Shown in pieces: positions 8,654 through 16,985 of a stretch of 64,000 nt of DNA. A program made the translations under genes and the position numbers. Positions within the stretch are counted from its first letter, which is position 1; every line of letters starts with the position of its first letter. Below the pieces are notes generated by a model that was not told the DNA's origin, made no database searches, and was given only the letters and a program-made list of their open reading frames with translations. The DNA lies in assembly GCA_014190155.1 (NCBI GenBank), contig BJFY01000001.1, forward strand, positions 1-64,000. Direction: 5' to 3'. This DNA is from Actinomycetes bacterium. GTDB taxonomy: Bacteria; Actinomycetota; Actinomycetes; Nanopelagicales; Nanopelagicaceae.

Positions 8654-9643
8654 ATGACAACTTTAACTACACCTCATGATTTATTAGCAGCAGTTCCATT
8701 TCTCGTGGGCTACCAGCCGGAGAATTCATTAGTTTTAATTGGCCTCAAAGATGACCTCGTTGGAATGGCGATGCGTGTTGATTTTCCGACAGATTTTGAT
8801 TCCGAGCAAATCGATAATTTAGTTGTGCATCTAGAGCGAGACCAAGCTGAGAGCGCATTGCTAGTTGCGTACCTGCCAGATCAAATACTTGAATGTGAAA
8901 GTTTATTAGAAGTCATCAAAGATGCGCTTTCACTAAGAAATATAAATTTACGAGAAGCGATTGTGGTTAAAGCTGGGAAATGGCGCTCGTCTATTTGCAC
9001 TGATGGCGAATGCTGTCCAATCGAAGGAAACCCACTTCCGGTTCTGAGTGATTCTCGAATTGCGGCTGAGCAAGTTGCTCTGGGAAACTCGTTACCGTTT
9101 CAAGATATAAATGAATTAGTGGAATCCATTTCCCAAATTAGCGCTGATCCAGATTTATTAGAGGTAATCAATTCCGTTCCCACAATTGATTACGACGAAG
9201 ATCCAAAACTGTTTCAGCGTGAGGGCGCTGAAGCGGTTATGGATCTGGTTAATGATTTTGAAACTGGTGGAATCTCAAAGGATAAAGAATTGATAGCTTT
9301 GGTTTTAGTTCGCTTACATGATTTGCAAGTACGAGATTTTGCACTTGGCTCGATTTGTTCAGAAAACATCGATCTTTATTGGAACTTGTGGCGCTGGTTA
9401 CTTCGAATTGCACCTACCGGTTACATCGCTCCAGTGGCAGCGCTCTTTGCCGCAACTTCATATGAGAAAGGCGAAGGAGCGCTGGCGCAACGAGCTTTAG
9501 ATAGAGCCCAGAGTGATGACGATAAATACCCACTTGCAAAGCTATTGCGGCAGGTATTTAACGCGGGCTGGCCGCCTGAGACTTTTGCCACCATGCGCGC
9601 TGACCTTCACCCCAAGATCTGTGACGCTCTTTTTTCGGAGTAG
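8654..9643 (+). CDS. DUF4192 family protein
   Basis: About 329 residues. The N-terminus (PHDLLAAVPFLVGYQPENSL) is the hallmark of DUF4192, a widespread actinobacterial cytoplasmic family without an assigned function. The C-terminal half is helical and repeat-like, with ALAQRALDRAQ near residue 280. ATG 8654 is preferred to an in-frame TTG 6 bases earlier. It is followed by ald after 47 bases. Confidence 0.85.
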   Translation: MTTLTTPHDLLAAVPFLVGYQPENSLVLIGLKDDLVGMAMRVDFPTDFDSEQIDNLVVHLERDQAESALLVAYLPDQILECESLLEVIKDALSLRNINLREAIVVKAGKWRSSICTDGECCPIEGNPLPVLSDSRIAAEQVALGNSLPFQDINELVESISQISADPDLLEVINSVPTIDYDEDPKLFQREGAEAVMDLVNDFETGGISKDKELIALVLVRLHDLQVRDFALGSICSENIDLYWNLWRWLLRIAPTGYIAPVAALFAATSYEKGEGALAQRALDRAQSDDDKYPLAKLLRQVFNAGWPPETFATMRADLHPKICDALFSE

Positions 9644-9690
9644 CATCGCTCATCGTGCGAGCACTTGGTTCGCTACGAGGAGGCCGTACC

Positions 9691-10788
9691 GTGATTGTTG
9701 GCGTACCCAAGGAAATCAAAAACAATGAATTCCGCGTTGCCATAACTCCAGCTGGAGTTCGTGAATTTATTAAATCGGGACACACCGTATTAATTGAAAG
9801 TAGCGCAGGTGTTGGTTCAGCGCTCTCTGACGATGACTACAAAGTAGTTGGCGCTGAAATAGTTGCGACATCAGATGAAGTTTGGAAGCGCTCCGATTTA
9901 GTTTTAAAGGTTAAAGAACCAATCGCAGCTGAATATCCAAAAATGCGTGCGGGCCAAGTTCTATTTACTTACTTGCATCTTGCTGCGTCTAAAGAATGCA
10001 CTGATGCACTTATTAAGAGTGGCATTACTGCAATTGCTTATGAAACTGTTGAAGTTGACGGCGCCCTGCCACTTCTCGCGCCTATGAGTGAAGTAGCAGG
10101 CCGTATGTCAGTACAAGTTGGTGCAGCAGCGCTACAGAAGAGCAATGGTGGTCGCGGTGTATTGCTTGGTGGTGTTCCCGGAGTTCGTCCCGGAAAAGTT
10201 GTTGTACTTGGCGGTGGCGTTTCAGGAATTGCGGCTACCTCAATTGCGCATGGCATGCGCGCTGATGTAACTGTTCTAGATGTAAACCAGAAAAAATTAG
10301 GGGAGATTGACCATCTCTTCAGCGGAACGGTCACAACTTTGGCTTCAAATACTTATGAAATCGAACAGCAAGTTATGGAAGCTGATCTGGTAATCGGCGC
10401 AGTATTGGTTGCTGGGGCAAAAGCGCCTAAGTTAGTTTCGAATGAATTAGTTTCACAGATGAAACCAGGCAGTGTTTTAGTCGATATCGCGATCGACCAA
10501 GGTGGTTGCTTCGCAGATTCTCACGCCACAACACACGCAGAGCCAACATTCCCGGTTCATAGTTCCATCTTCTACTGCGTTGCGAATATGCCTGGCGCAG
10601 TTCCAGCTACTTCTACCTATGCGCTCTCAAACGTAACGCTTAGGTATGCCCTGGCTTTGGCTAACTTCGGTTGGCGCGATGCAATGGCGAAAGATCGCTC
10701 GCTTGCGCTCGGATTGAACGTGCACGAGGGCAAGGTTTATTACCAAGCGGTTGCTGCAGCGCACGGGTTATCAACCGCTAATTTGTAA
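9691..10788 (+). CDS. ald: Alanine dehydrogenase
   Basis: NAD-dependent oxidative deamination of L-alanine to pyruvate and ammonium, and the reverse. 365 residues. The N-terminus VGVPKEIKNNEFRVAITP holds conserved substrate-binding residues, YLHLAA carries the catalytic His, and the Rossmann motif is VVLGGGVSGIAA (about residue 170). The GTG at 9691 is chosen because GAGGAGG (9677-9683) lies 7 bases before it and family members begin at this point. Confidence 0.96.
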   Translation: MIVGVPKEIKNNEFRVAITPAGVREFIKSGHTVLIESSAGVGSALSDDDYKVVGAEIVATSDEVWKRSDLVLKVKEPIAAEYPKMRAGQVLFTYLHLAASKECTDALIKSGITAIAYETVEVDGALPLLAPMSEVAGRMSVQVGAAALQKSNGGRGVLLGGVPGVRPGKVVVLGGGVSGIAATSIAHGMRADVTVLDVNQKKLGEIDHLFSGTVTTLASNTYEIEQQVMEADLVIGAVLVAGAKAPKLVSNELVSQMKPGSVLVDIAIDQGGCFADSHATTHAEPTFPVHSSIFYCVANMPGAVPATSTYALSNVTLRYALALANFGWRDAMAKDRSLALGLNVHEGKVYYQAVAAAHGLSTANL

Positions 10789-10801
10789 TTTGGTTCCAAG
10801 G

Positions 10802-10831
10802 TTGGACATTTAGGAAAATCTTTTCTACTAT
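10802..10831 (+). promoter_or_regulatory. metY-metX promoter
   Basis: TTGGAC (10802-10807) and TACTAT (10826-10831) have an 18-base spacer. The predicted start, near 10838, coincides with the first helix of the SAM-IV riboswitch. Confidence 0.55.
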
Positions 10832-10837
10832 TAAGCC

Positions 10838-10950
10838 AGGTCATGAGTTCCAGGTATTAGCCCCGGCTTACTGGACGGCAACCCTCCACCACGGTGGGGT
10901 GCTCCGGGTGAAGACCAGGTCGTATGCAAAGTGCATTCGACAAGCGTGGG
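10838..10950 (+). promoter_or_regulatory. SAM-IV riboswitch
   Basis: The leader has the conserved SAM-IV core: GGTCATGAGT at the 5' side, CCCCGGC, GACGGCAACCCTCC, GGTGGGGTGC and GGTGAAGACC. P1 pairs GGTC (10839-10842) with GACC (10913-10916). A downstream hairpin (TCGTATGC with GCATTCGA, about 10919-10941) is the extra element that distinguishes SAM-IV from SAM-I. SAM-IV occurs in actinobacteria upstream of methionine genes, as here. After the aptamer, CCCCC at 10969-10973 can pair with GGGG at 10982-10985, inside the metY ribosome-binding site. Translational repression by SAM is therefore likely. Confidence 0.9.
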
Positions 10951-10996
10951 TCTGCACAAATAGTCAGGCCCCCTTATATCTGGGGAGGTTTTTCCA

Positions 10997-12319
10997 ATGG
11001 CTTCATTTTCCGTAACTAATTCCGAGTTCGAAACGCGTCAAATACACGCAGGACAAATTCCCGATCCAACAACTGGCGCACGAGCACTTCCGCTCTACCA
11101 AACAACTGCTTATCAATTCCGCGACACTAAACATGCCGCTGATTTATTCGGGTTAGCAGAACTTGGAAATATTTATACCCGAATCATGAACCCAACTCAA
11201 GATGCGGTAGAACAACGAATTGCATCACTTGAAGGCGGTGTAGCAGCGTTATTAGTTGCATCTGGTTCTGCCGCAACAACTTTCGCGGTGTTAAACGTTG
11301 CCGAGGCCGGCGATCATATTGTTTCGTCACCATCACTTTACGGCGGCACTTACAACTTATTTCATTACACGCTTCCAAAATTTGGCGTTGAGGTTACTTT
11401 CGTTGAGAATCCAGATGACCCAGAGAGTTGGAAGAAAGCGATTCGACCAAATACTAAAGCGCTATTCGGGGAAACAATTGCTAATCCTAAGAACGACATA
11501 TTGGATATAGCAGCAGTTGCCAAAGTTGCCCATGATGCTGGCGTACCGCTAATCGTAGATAACACAGTTGCGACACCATTTTTGATTCGTCCAATTGAAC
11601 ATGGTGCCGATGTAGTAATTCACTCTGCTACTAAGTTCTTATCCGGACATGGAAATACAGTAGTTGGCGCTATCGTGGATTCTGGCAAATTTGATTATGC
11701 CAAATATCCAGAGCGCTTCAAGAACTTCAATACTCCAGATCAGAGCTATCATGGATTGGTTTATGCGCAAGCTCTTGGCGTTGGTTCTGCATTTGGTGCA
11801 AACCTTGCTTACATCTTCAAGATTCGCTTAACTTTACTTCGCGATATTGGCGCTGCGGTTAGCCCATTTAACGCATGGTTGTTGGCACAAGGCTTAGAAA
11901 CTTTGAGTCTTCGGATTGAACGACATGTAGAGAATGCGCAAGCAACTGCTGTGTGGCTAGAGAAACACCCACAAGTCGAAAAAGTAAATTACGCATCTCT
12001 ACCTTCATCAAAATGGAATGCGCTTGCCAAGAAATATGCACCTAAAGGAAGTGGCTCGGTACTTTCTTTTGAAATTAAGGGCGGAATCGAATCAGGTAAA
12101 AAATTTGTGGAAGCGTTAAATCTTTTCTCCCACGTAGCAAATATCGGTGATGTCCGTTCATTGGTGATTCATCCAGCTTCAACTACCCACTCACAACTAT
12201 CACCTGAGGAACAATTTACTGCGGGTGTTACACCAGGGCTAATTCGGTTGAGTCTTGGGTTAGAGAACATCAATGACGTCAAGGCTGACCTTGAAGTTGG
12301 TTTCGCAGCAGCGAAATAA
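10997..12319 (+). CDS. metY: O-acetylhomoserine sulfhydrylase
   Basis: PLP enzyme making homocysteine from O-acetylhomoserine and sulfide. 440 residues. The N-terminus (FETRQIHAGQIPDPTTGARA) is typical of this family, and the PLP lysine lies in HSATKFLSGHG at about residue 211. GGGGAGG (10982-10988) lies 8 bases before the ATG and falls within the SAM-IV expression platform. metX follows after 2 bases, giving direct sulfhydrylation from homoserine to homocysteine. Confidence 0.96.
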   Translation: MASFSVTNSEFETRQIHAGQIPDPTTGARALPLYQTTAYQFRDTKHAADLFGLAELGNIYTRIMNPTQDAVEQRIASLEGGVAALLVASGSAATTFAVLNVAEAGDHIVSSPSLYGGTYNLFHYTLPKFGVEVTFVENPDDPESWKKAIRPNTKALFGETIANPKNDILDIAAVAKVAHDAGVPLIVDNTVATPFLIRPIEHGADVVIHSATKFLSGHGNTVVGAIVDSGKFDYAKYPERFKNFNTPDQSYHGLVYAQALGVGSAFGANLAYIFKIRLTLLRDIGAAVSPFNAWLLAQGLETLSLRIERHVENAQATAVWLEKHPQVEKVNYASLPSSKWNALAKKYAPKGSGSVLSFEIKGGIESGKKFVEALNLFSHVANIGDVRSLVIHPASTTHSQLSPEEQFTAGVTPGLIRLSLGLENINDVKADLEVGFAAAK

Positions 12320-12321
12320 AG

Positions 12322-13437
12322 ATGGCAACATCTGATTTTAGTCGTCGAGTTACCGGGGCATGGTTGGAAGACCATGATCCCGGTGATCGTCGTTTTCTAA
12401 ATATTGGCGACTTAGAACTTGAATCAGGCGAAATTCTTCCTAACGTAACTATCGCATATCAAAGTTGGGGAACTTTAAATGAGTCAAAATCGAATGCAAT
12501 CTTAATTAATCACGCCTTAACTGGATGGTCAGATGTTCCTGGTTGGTGGCCATCAATGGTTGGCCCTGGTTCACCGTTCGATACTGATAAATATTTTGTA
12601 ATTTGTCCAAATGTAATTGGTGGCTGCCAAGGAAGTACGGGACCATCTTCAATTGCCCCGGATGGAAAACGTTGGGGATCTAGGTTCCCAGTTTTAACAA
12701 TACGCGATATGGTTAAAGCGGAAGTTGCATTCACAAATAAATTAAATATTCCAGGATATGTAATTGCAGTTGGTCCTTCTCTTGGTGGAATGCGATCTTT
12801 GGAGTGGGCAATTCAATATCCGGATCGCATTGGCGCAATCTGTACCATTGGATCTTCTGCGGTCGCAACTGGCGATCAAATTGGAACTGCCTCGATTCAA
12901 ATAACTGCAATCAAAGCTGATTCAAATTTTTATGGCGGCGATTATTACGATCAGGATTCTGGGCCCGTTGCTGGAATGGGAATTGCACGAAAGATTGCCC
13001 ACCTCACATATCGAACTGAAGCTGAAATGGATGTGCGATTTGGACGAGAATTGCAAGGCGATGAAACTGGTAGATATGCGGTTGAGTCTTATCTTGATCA
13101 TCAAGCTGATAAATTACAGAATCGTTTCGATGCAAATACTTATATTTCACTTACCGATGCAATGAATTCCCATGATGTGGGACGGGATCGCGGTGGGGTA
13201 GCTGCAGCGTTAGCCACTGTAAAAGTCCCGGTTGTTGTGGTTTCAATTGATACCGATCGATTATTTCCACCTAGACTGCAGGCTGAGATCGTGGAACTAA
13301 CGCCGGCTGCGAAGCCGGTTAAGACCATCAATTCGCCCTTTGGCCATGATGGATTCCTGATTGAGGTGGAATCAGTCGGTGAAATCATCCGTGAAACGAT
13401 CGAATTGGGGTTAAAACTAGATTTAGTGGGCAGATAG
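12322..13437 (+). CDS. metX: Homoserine O-acetyltransferase
   Basis: Acetyl-CoA-dependent activation of homoserine. 371 residues with an alpha/beta-hydrolase fold: nucleophile Ser in GPSLGGMRSLEW (about residue 153), catalytic His in SPFGHDGFLIE near the C-terminus, and the family landmark NHALTGWSDV near residue 63. It is co-transcribed with metY under the SAM-IV riboswitch. Confidence 0.95.
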   Translation: MATSDFSRRVTGAWLEDHDPGDRRFLNIGDLELESGEILPNVTIAYQSWGTLNESKSNAILINHALTGWSDVPGWWPSMVGPGSPFDTDKYFVICPNVIGGCQGSTGPSSIAPDGKRWGSRFPVLTIRDMVKAEVAFTNKLNIPGYVIAVGPSLGGMRSLEWAIQYPDRIGAICTIGSSAVATGDQIGTASIQITAIKADSNFYGGDYYDQDSGPVAGMGIARKIAHLTYRTEAEMDVRFGRELQGDETGRYAVESYLDHQADKLQNRFDANTYISLTDAMNSHDVGRDRGGVAAALATVKVPVVVVSIDTDRLFPPRLQAEIVELTPAAKPVKTINSPFGHDGFLIEVESVGEIIRETIELGLKLDLVGR

Positions 13438-13483
13438 CCACGCATTTTGTGCAATTTGGTAAGAAATTAACCTGTGGACAAAT

Positions 13484-13489
13484 TATAAT
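13484..13489 (+). promoter_or_regulatory. Consensus -10 element upstream of sigA
   Basis: A perfect TATAAT, 77 bases before the sigA start. No good -35 sits at 17 bases, so only the -10 is claimed. Confidence 0.4.
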
Positions 13490-13566
13490 ATAGCCAAGAG
13501 AGCAAGACCGAAAAACCAAGAGAATTACAACCTGGTGAAGTTGCCAGACAAAACAAAGGACGATCC

Positions 13567-15048
13567 GTGGCTGTGACTCGTGCGCTCAAAAACGCAAAGA
13601 AGAAGAAAGTTGCAAAGCCATCTGCAAAAAAGATTGTAAAAAAAGCGTTTGTAAAAAAAGCGGCTAAGAAACTTTCTAAGAAACCGGGTAAGAAAATTGC
13701 TGGGCCAAGATTATTTCCAACTAAAGCTGAATTAGAAGCGCTGAAATTAAAACGTGAAGCTGACGCTACAGCTGCTGCTGCAAAGAAAAAAGGACCGCAT
13801 CGTTTTCCAACCAAAGCTGAGTTAGAAGCACGGAAGGCGGCAAAGTCTGGTGTGTTGAGTGCTCCGATTTCTAAGGGCGGAAAAAAAGTTGTTGAGAAGA
13901 TTGATGGCGAAGATGTCGAGTTAGAAGAAGTAGAACTGGAAGATTTAGATGCTTTGGTTGCAGAAACTCCAGAAGAGCCAGTTGATCCAGATAAAGCTGA
14001 AGTTCGAGTTGTTAACTTAACTGAAGAATCCACCAATGAGGTAAACGCCTTCACACTAAAAGACAGTGAAGAAGATGATGCGCCACCACAGACAGTTTTA
14101 ACTGCAGGTGCAACTGCTGACCCAGTGAAAGATTATTTGAAACAAATTGGTCGAGTTGCGCTGCTAAATGCTGAGCTAGAAGTAGAACTTGCAATGGCGA
14201 TCGAAGCTGGACTTTTTGCGGAAGCGGCCTTGAAATCCGGCAAAGGTGAAATCAAACTCGCATCACGTACTGAGAAAATTGATAAGCGTTTAAAGAAAGA
14301 GCTGGAAGAGCTAGCCGCCATTGGACGACGCAAGAAAAACCACTTGCTCGAAGCAAACTTACGTCTTGTGGTTTCGCTAGCAAAGCGTTACACCGGACGC
14401 GGCATGCTCTTTTTGGATCTAATTCAAGAAGGAAACTTGGGTCTAATTCGCGCAGTTGAAAAATTCGATTACACCAAAGGTTATAAGTTCTCGACATATG
14501 CAACTTGGTGGATTCGCCAAGCAATTACGCGTGCGATGGCAGACCAAGCTCGAACAATTCGTATTCCAGTACACATGGTTGAAGTCATAAATAAACTCGC
14601 ACGGGTACAGCGTCAGATGTTGCAAGATTTAGGTCGCGAACCTACCCCAGAAGAGCTCGCTAAAGAGCTCGATATGACGCCGGAAAAAGTTGTCGAAGTT
14701 CAAAAATATGGTCGCGAGCCGATTTCATTACACACGCCACTTGGCGAAGAGGGCGATTCTGAGTTCGGAGATTTAATTGAAGACTCGGAAGCAATCGTTC
14801 CGGCCGATGCAGTTTCGTTCACCCTACTCCAAGAGCAATTGCACTCGGTTCTTGATACATTATCGGAGCGCGAAGCTGGCGTAGTTGCGATGCGATTTGG
14901 TTTAACTGATGGCCAACCAAAGACACTAGATGAAATCGGTAAGGTTTACGGCGTAACTCGTGAACGAATCCGCCAGATTGAATCAAAAACTATGTCGAAA
15001 TTGCGCCACCCATCTCGATCACAAGTATTAAGAGACTATCTAGATTAG
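13567..15048 (+). CDS. sigA: Primary sigma factor SigA (HrdB/RpoD type)
   Basis: Principal sigma subunit of RNA polymerase, 493 residues. Residues 1-45 are lysine-rich, followed by two copies of [11 protein letters not shown] exactly 30 residues apart (50-60 and 80-90) and an acidic stretch at about 112-145. Region 1.2 begins at [11 protein letters not shown]. Regions 2.3-2.4 include [15 protein letters not shown], and region 4.2 includes [18 protein letters not shown]. It ends 8 bases before the CDGSH gene. The GTG start follows the usual primary sigma layout of a basic N-terminal extension in actinobacteria. Confidence 0.96.
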   Translation: MAVTRALKNAKKKKVAKPSAKKIVKKAFVKKAAKKLSKKPGKKIAGPRLFPTKAELEALKLKREADATAAAAKKKGPHRFPTKAELEARKAAKSGVLSAPISKGGKKVVEKIDGEDVELEEVELEDLDALVAETPEEPVDPDKAEVRVVNLTEESTNEVNAFTLKDSEEDDAPPQTVLTAGATADPVKDYLKQIGRVALLNAELEVELAMAIEAGLFAEAALKSGKGEIKLASRTEKIDKRLKKELEELAAIGRRKKNHLLEANLRLVVSLAKRYTGRGMLFLDLIQEGNLGLIRAVEKFDYTKGYKFSTYATWWIRQAITRAMADQARTIRIPVHMVEVINKLARVQRQMLQDLGREPTPEELAKELDMTPEKVVEVQKYGREPISLHTPLGEEGDSEFGDLIEDSEAIVPADAVSFTLLQEQLHSVLDTLSEREAGVVAMRFGLTDGQPKTLDEIGKVYGVTRERIRQIESKTMSKLRHPSRSQVLRDYLD

Positions 15049-15056
15049 GAGCTGAC

Positions 15057-15254
15057 ATGTCGGAAAAAGTAACTATGCGAATTAAAGAAAATGGTTCGAT
15101 TCGGATCACTGGAACTGTTGATATTGTTGATGCGGATGGCAACGTAATCGAGTCTAAAACAGATTTCTCACTATGCCGCTGCGGTAATTCAAATAATAAA
15201 CCGTGGTGTGATGGTGCCCATAAAGCCAGCGGGTTTGAAGCGCCAGCGCTTTAA
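15057..15254 (+). CDS. CDGSH iron-sulfur domain protein
   Basis: A 65-residue protein whose C-terminal half holds one complete CDGSH-type 2Fe-2S motif (CRCGNSNNKPWCDGAH, residues about 41-56: three Cys and one His). Such proteins carry electrons or clusters; a specific partner is unknown. Its stop is 2 bases before the FAD oxidoreductase start, which makes that enzyme a plausible redox partner. Confidence 0.9.
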   Translation: MSEKVTMRIKENGSIRITGTVDIVDADGNVIESKTDFSLCRCGNSNNKPWCDGAHKASGFEAPAL

Positions 15255-15256
15255 AA

Positions 15257-16588
15257 ATGTCGCTCGAACGAAATCAGTCGCTTTGGGCTGATTCTGTTAA
15301 TCTCAGTAATTATCCAACATTAGATCAAAATCTAGATTTAGACGTTGCTATTATCGGCGGTGGATTTTCTGGATTGTGGAGCGCTTTCCATTTAATTGCT
15401 GGCGACCCAACTTTAAAGATTGCAATTTTCGAGGCTCGTCATCTCGGGTTCGGAGCTAGCGGTAGGAATGGTGGTTGGATTTCTTCGGACTATCCAGTAT
15501 CAAAAAATACGTTAACCAGTCGAATCGGAAAAAACGCTACTACTACGATTTTTGCAGCACTTAAAGCGTCGATAACTGAAATTGGTAACTTTGCTAACGA
15601 ATTTGCAACCGAAGCAAATTTTGCAAGCGGTGGATCCATAATATTTGCAAGAAATCCTGGCCAAGCCACTCGATTACAAGCTGGCGAAGATGCAGACCAT
15701 AGATGGCTATCCAAATCTGAATTAGCCGAAAAGATTTTAATTGCAGATTCGATCGGTGCATTACACACGCCTGCTGCTGCGGTTGTGAATCCGATGCAGC
15801 TCTTGCTTGCATTAGCGCGCCATCTCACCAAAAAGGGCGTGGCTATTTATGAAAATTCAGCTGCCACGAGTGCAGATTCTGGCCAATTATTAGTGGGGAG
15901 CAACTTAGTAACAGCGCCGCGGATAATTAACGGTGTAGAAGTATTTCGAAGCGCCCCACGCGAACAAATTCCACTTTATTCGTTAATGGTTGCTACCGAA
16001 CCACTTTCAACGCAGTTTTGGCGCGAAGTTGGAAATATTGAACGTGCCACTTTCGCGGAGGGTTCACATCTAATTAATTATGCCCAACGAACTGCTGATA
16101 ATCGATTAGCAATCGGAGGTCGGGGCGCTCGGTATCCATTTAAATCTAAACGTAGTTCTGCTATCGAAAATTCCAGTAAAACCCATGAAGCGTTACGAAA
16201 TCTAGCTAAACGTTGGTTTCCACAACTTAAGGATATTAAGTTCACGCATTCATGGGGCGGCGCTATTGCAGTTACTCGTGATTGGGAGCCATACGTTCGC
16301 TGGGATAACCAGCGTGGATATGGGGAACTTGGTGGCTATGCTGGAGATGGAATGACTATGACATATTTAGCAGGCAAAGCGATGGCAGCAGAAGTGTTGG
16401 ATAATCAATCAGAAGTTAGAGATTTGCATTTTGTAAATCGACGTTCTAGAAATTGGGAATTAGAACCAATTCGCTACTTAGCAATTAATACGTTAATTAA
16501 TTTAACCGGCTTATCTGATACAGAAGAGCGATTTACTAAAAAGCCAAGCCTGATAAACCGAATTATCGAACCGTTGACCCTTCGGTAA
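15257..16588 (+). CDS. FAD-dependent oxidoreductase (DAO family)
   Basis: A 443-residue amine or amino-acid oxidase-like enzyme. The FAD-binding Rossmann motif is DVAIIGGGFSGLWSAFHL (about residues 29-46), followed by GFGASGRNGGWIS, typical of gamma-glutamylputrescine or glycine oxidase relatives. The substrate cannot be read from the sequence. It sits directly behind the CDGSH gene. Its 3' end overlaps the convergent DUF7455-type gene by 26 bases. Confidence 0.85.
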   Translation: MSLERNQSLWADSVNLSNYPTLDQNLDLDVAIIGGGFSGLWSAFHLIAGDPTLKIAIFEARHLGFGASGRNGGWISSDYPVSKNTLTSRIGKNATTTIFAALKASITEIGNFANEFATEANFASGGSIIFARNPGQATRLQAGEDADHRWLSKSELAEKILIADSIGALHTPAAAVVNPMQLLLALARHLTKKGVAIYENSAATSADSGQLLVGSNLVTAPRIINGVEVFRSAPREQIPLYSLMVATEPLSTQFWREVGNIERATFAEGSHLINYAQRTADNRLAIGGRGARYPFKSKRSSAIENSSKTHEALRNLAKRWFPQLKDIKFTHSWGGAIAVTRDWEPYVRWDNQRGYGELGGYAGDGMTMTYLAGKAMAAEVLDNQSEVRDLHFVNRRSRNWELEPIRYLAINTLINLTGLSDTEERFTKKPSLINRIIEPLTLR

Positions 16589-16781
16589 GGCGAGCGGTTT
16601 CATCGTGAATCTTCACTGAAACCGACTTTAAGCCTTCGGCATACTCTTTTCCGTGATGGCCACAAAATAGTAATTCGCCACCTGAGATTAAAACGGCACG
16701 TACATATGCTTGCGCGCCGCATCGATCGCAACGATCAACAGCATTAAGGGGAGTTGTTTCTAGAATCATTTGTTCGGTCAT
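16563..16781 (-). CDS. DUF7455-type small zinc-ribbon-like protein
   Basis: 72 residues with CDRCGAQA and a downstream FCGHHGKEY, forming a likely single zinc site. It resembles the short actinobacterial DUF7455 protein found next to the principal sigma factor gene; no function is known. A purine-rich AGGAG precedes the ATG. It is convergent with the FAD oxidoreductase gene and overlaps its end. Confidence 0.8.
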   Translation of the reverse strand: MTEQMILETTPLNAVDRCDRCGAQAYVRAVLISGGELLFCGHHGKEYAEGLKSVSVKIHDETARLTEGSTVR

Positions 16782-16829
16782 TACGCTCTCCTCATGCTGG
16801 CCTAGGTGAAGTGCTTATTTCGTTACTAC

Positions 16830-16850
16830 TAGTGGAACATCAAACCACTA
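16830..16850. repeat. Short inverted repeat in the DUF7455/parE intergenic region
   Basis: TAGTGG (16830-16835) and CCACTA (16845-16850) are separated by 9 bases. The 204-base divergent region otherwise holds no gene or RNA that I can support. It could be an operator but is short enough to be chance. Confidence 0.3.
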
Positions 16851-16985
16851 TTACCTTATTCCCCGCTCGCCGAAATACTTTTTTACGCTCGGGCGTGTCA
16901 AAATTCATGGAATTACCGACATTTTTACAGTCTACTCGGCGCGTATGACATCGCAATTTTAAATGCGCAGATACTCTTCACCTCC

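Noticed and set aside
16754-16948. Plus-strand frame of 64 codons before parE
   Set aside because: It overlaps the DUF7455-type gene start, has no recognisable features and spans the divergent promoter region.
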